A stretch of 53,538 bases of DNA from Eutrophocola sp964629325 (lineage in GTDB: Bacteria; Pseudomonadota; Gammaproteobacteria; Pseudomonadales; Pseudohongiellaceae): contig CAZVSC010000016.1 in assembly GCA_964629325.1 (NCBI GenBank), positions 1 through 53,538 on the forward strand, written 5' to 3'. The translations under genes were made by a program, and so were the position numbers. Of this stretch, positions 52,690-53,538 are shown piece after piece (positions within the stretch are counted from its first letter, which is position 1; every line of letters starts with the position of its first letter). The notes under the pieces were generated by a model. That model saw nothing but the letters and a program-made list of their open reading frames with translations, was not told the origin of the DNA and searched no databases.

Positions 52690-53520
52690 TCAGGCCTGGG
52701 GCTGGTCGATGATGTGCACGTCGCGCTGCGGGAACGGTATCTCGATATTGTTCTCGGCGAGCGCCTTCACCACTGCCATGTTGACCTTGTACCGCGTCTG
52801 GAACATGGCTGTCGTCGGCACCCAGTAGCGCATGCCGATATTGATGCTGCTGTCGGCGAATTCGTCGATGCCCACCTGCGGCGCCCTGTCCTTGCTGACT
52901 TCAGCGATCGATTCGATGGCGGTTTTGACTACGGCCACGGCCAGCTCGGGATTTGATGAATAGGAAATGCCGACGACACTTTCGACGATGCTGTTCACGC
53001 TGGAATTATGGATGATCTCGCCGACGATATGCTTGTTGGGTATGGTGATGCGGACTTCGTCCTCGTTGCTGAGAATGGTATAGGCCAGCTTCACTTCCTT
53101 CACCACGCCGGTAACACCCTGCACCGAAATGGTATCGCCGACCACGAAAGGCCTGGCCACGATAATACTGACGCCCGCGCCGTAGTTCGAGAGCAGCCCT
53201 TGCAGCGCCAGTCCGGCACCCAGGGAGAGAGCGCCGATGGCGGCGACGAAGGGGGTGACACTGATACCGAGCTTGCCCAGGGCAATGATCGCCGCAAAGG
53301 TGATAACGATGATCTTGAGAAAACTGGCGGTGAAATGGCTGAGCGTGACATCCAGCCCCTTCTTCACCATGAAATTTTCCATAACCGTGGACACCTTCTT
53401 TGCCACGATGCTGCCAAGAATCATGATGATGATGGCCGCCAGAATCTGGAAGCTGTACGTCACCAGGTAGTTCACGATCAGGTCATAGACTTCCTGGGCC
53501 TGCTGTAATTCCTGTTCCAT
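52690..53520 (-). CDS. Small-conductance mechanosensitive channel, MscS family
   Basis: A 276-residue protein with three N-terminal helices and the pore helix region GALSLGAGLALQGLLSNYGAG. The soluble beta domain follows (FVVGDTISVQGVTGVVKEVKL, TIPNKHIVGEIIHN). It ends with FPQRDVHIIDQP. It opens when membrane tension rises and protects against osmotic shock. Standard MscS length. The downstream mobA is probably co-transcribed. The start lies 18 bases from the window edge and has GGTAAGAGA upstream. Confidence 0.94.
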   Translation of the reverse strand: MEQELQQAQEVYDLIVNYLVTYSFQILAAIIIMILGSIVAKKVSTVMENFMVKKGLDVTLSHFTASFLKIIVITFAAIIALGKLGISVTPFVAAIGALSLGAGLALQGLLSNYGAGVSIIVARPFVVGDTISVQGVTGVVKEVKLAYTILSNEDEVRITIPNKHIVGEIIHNSSVNSIVESVVGISYSSNPELAVAVVKTAIESIAEVSKDRAPQVGIDEFADSSINIGMRYWVPTTAMFQTRYKVNMAVVKALAENNIEIPFPQRDVHIIDQPQA

Positions 53521-53538
53521 ATTCTCTTACCTCTTACC

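Noticed and set aside
1..53538. CRISPR arrays, tRNA and rRNA genes, insertion sequences, phage genes
   Set aside because: Both strands were scanned by eye. No regularly spaced repeats, tRNA-like cloverleaf, transposase or integrase was recognised. A tool run on tRNAs would be more decisive.

Overview
The window looks like a chromosome segment of a free-living, probably marine, GC-rich gammaproteobacterium. The order recJ, thrC, hom, dsbC, rplS, trmD, rimM, rpsP, ffh, ypjD-like, corB-like recalls Pseudomonas and relatives. It also carries a System I (ccm) cytochrome c maturation operon, many exported haem proteins and a TonB-dependent receptor. No tRNA, rRNA, CRISPR array, insertion sequence or phage gene was recognised.

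Layout. 1-5371 (minus): an exported module of a DUF1592-family dihaem protein, a Tat-exported DUF1552 protein and an ankyrin protein cut by the window edge, with a metallo-beta-lactamase-fold protein upstream. 5779-8437 (plus): a predicted outer-membrane protein, a cation/proton antiporter and a TFIIB-type zinc protein. 8496-11326 (minus): a GH88/105-type hydrolase with an unusual N-terminal domain, and an MFS transporter. 11368-18478 (minus): ccmABCDEFGHI. 18566-19775: dcd and a divergent monohaem cytochrome c. 19827-31820 (mostly minus): fadD-recJ, an HtrA-type protease (plus), hom-thrC, dsbC, rpsP-rimM-trmD-rplS and ffh. 31980-35556 (plus): ypjD-like, corB-like, a Nudix hydrolase and fdhD. 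35873-46653 (plus): a periplasmic oxidation island. 46957-52005 (plus): fdsGBA, an NAD-dependent molybdenum formate dehydrogenase. 52093-53520 (minus): mobA and an MscS-type channel.

How they fit together. The Ccm system would attach haem to the seven c-type haem sites seen here (DUF1592 protein, small cytochrome c, and three proteins of the oxidation island). The island combines a TonB receptor, a polyvinyl-alcohol-dehydrogenase-like quinoprotein, an exported NTF2-like protein, a PQQ dehydrogenase with the extra Asp typical of lanthanide enzymes, a dihaem cytochrome with a CX4CH site, a cytochrome fused to a Vgb-like propeller, a small cytochrome c and an exported VOC protein. It reads as a pathway that oxidises an unknown substrate in the periplasm and passes electrons through c-type cytochromes. 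fdhD and mobA flank this half of the window and would serve the Mo-bis(guanine dinucleotide) cofactor of FdsA.

The only assembly fault seen is a run of exactly 100 N inside fdsB. It is flanked by a 12-bp duplication; collapsing it restores one intact reading frame. Functions of the oxidation island and of the DUF1552/DUF1592 module are inferred from families and are not demonstrated.
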